Positions 63,930-64,000 of a DNA stretch of 64,000 bases are shown here, in pieces. Below the pieces are notes generated by a model. The model saw only the letters and a list, made by a program, of their open reading frames with translations. It was not told the DNA's origin and did no database searches. The stretch comes from Candidatus Thiodiazotropha endoloripes (GTDB lineage Bacteria > Pseudomonadota > Gammaproteobacteria > Chromatiales > Chromatiaceae): positions 1-64,000 of the forward strand of contig LVKA01000023.1 in NCBI GenBank assembly GCA_001709035.1. Direction: 5' to 3'. Numbering within the stretch: position 1 is the stretch's first letter; each line of letters opens with the position of its first letter. A program made the translations under genes and the position numbers.

Positions 63930-64000
63930 ATGGATGCCACAACCCTGCGTATCGTTCTGTTACTGCTTGGTCTGGTATTTCTGGCCGCCATCTACTTCTA
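63930..64000 (+). CDS. zipA: Cell division protein ZipA, N-terminal part (runs off the window)
   Basis: The first 23 codons, starting MDATTLRIV, contain a hydrophobic membrane anchor (LLLLGLVFLAAIYF), as in ZipA. The order smc-zipA is conserved in gammaproteobacteria, which is the main reason for the name, since the FtsZ-binding domain lies beyond the window. No upstream stop problem; it starts 5 bases after smc ends. Confidence 0.75.
   Translation, partial: MDATTLRIVLLLLGLVFLAAIYF

Overview
The window is a gammaproteobacterial chromosome segment. Housekeeping genes (uvrB, pcm, queF, smc followed by the start of zipA), a σ54-type promoter ahead of a PEP-CTERM protein, an Mbx/Mrp-type respiratory gene cluster and an Anbu cluster together suggest an environmental, possibly sulfur-metabolising or symbiotic lineage. 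The lineage is inference; no marker in the window fixes the genus.

Layout. 0.1-0.5 kb: two small ORFs. 0.5-12.5 kb: one long minus-strand operon with 13 tightly coupled genes, in the same subunit order as the archaeal membrane-bound sulfane reductase operon (mbxABCDFGHH'MJKLN), plus a terminal ferritin-like gene. It has an Mrp antiporter module, two antiporter-like subunits, a NuoH-like anchor and NuoB/C/D-like peripheral subunits. The last subunit is a fusion of a NuoI-like two-cluster ferredoxin with a GltD/NfnL-like NAD(P)H oxidoreductase. The large subunit keeps only one cysteine at each of the two sites where NiFe hydrogenases have two. 12.6-19.4 kb: alpha-E protein, circularly permuted ATP-grasp and transglutaminase/DUF2126 protein (minus strand), with the proteasome-like Anbu peptidase divergent from them. 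19.4-24.1 kb: a mixed region with an alpha/beta hydrolase, a PilZ protein, a secreted protein and two decayed genes, one a nucleotidyltransferase frameshifted at a 7-A run.

24.1-42.65 kb: an integrated element of about 18.55 kb in the 3' half of tRNA-Asn(GTT), bounded by 48-bp identical repeats. It carries a P4-type integrase, a protein with an internal tandem duplication, an AlpA-like regulator, a Toprim/RecA-like primase-helicase, a small terminase subunit and a 1,285-residue phage polyvalent protein. No large terminase, portal, capsid or tail gene is present, which is the gene complement expected of a phage satellite (PICI-like) rather than a complete prophage. A structured leader resembling phage C4 antisense RNA precedes a three-gene operon. 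AT-rich cargo includes a DUF4238 protein, membrane proteins, a secreted Cys-rich protein and an ankyrin-repeat lipoprotein.

42.6-64 kb: conserved chromosome. In order: tRNA-Asn, a GspH/FimT-like pseudopilin, an aspartate aminotransferase, uvrB, pcm, tRNA-Val(GAC), the PEP-CTERM protein, a subtilase with PPC and P domains, a nitrous-oxide-stimulated-promoter family protein, an operon of SDR dehydrogenase, GH133-like debranching enzyme and GH63-like glucosidase, an FGGY kinase, queF, smc and the first codons of zipA.
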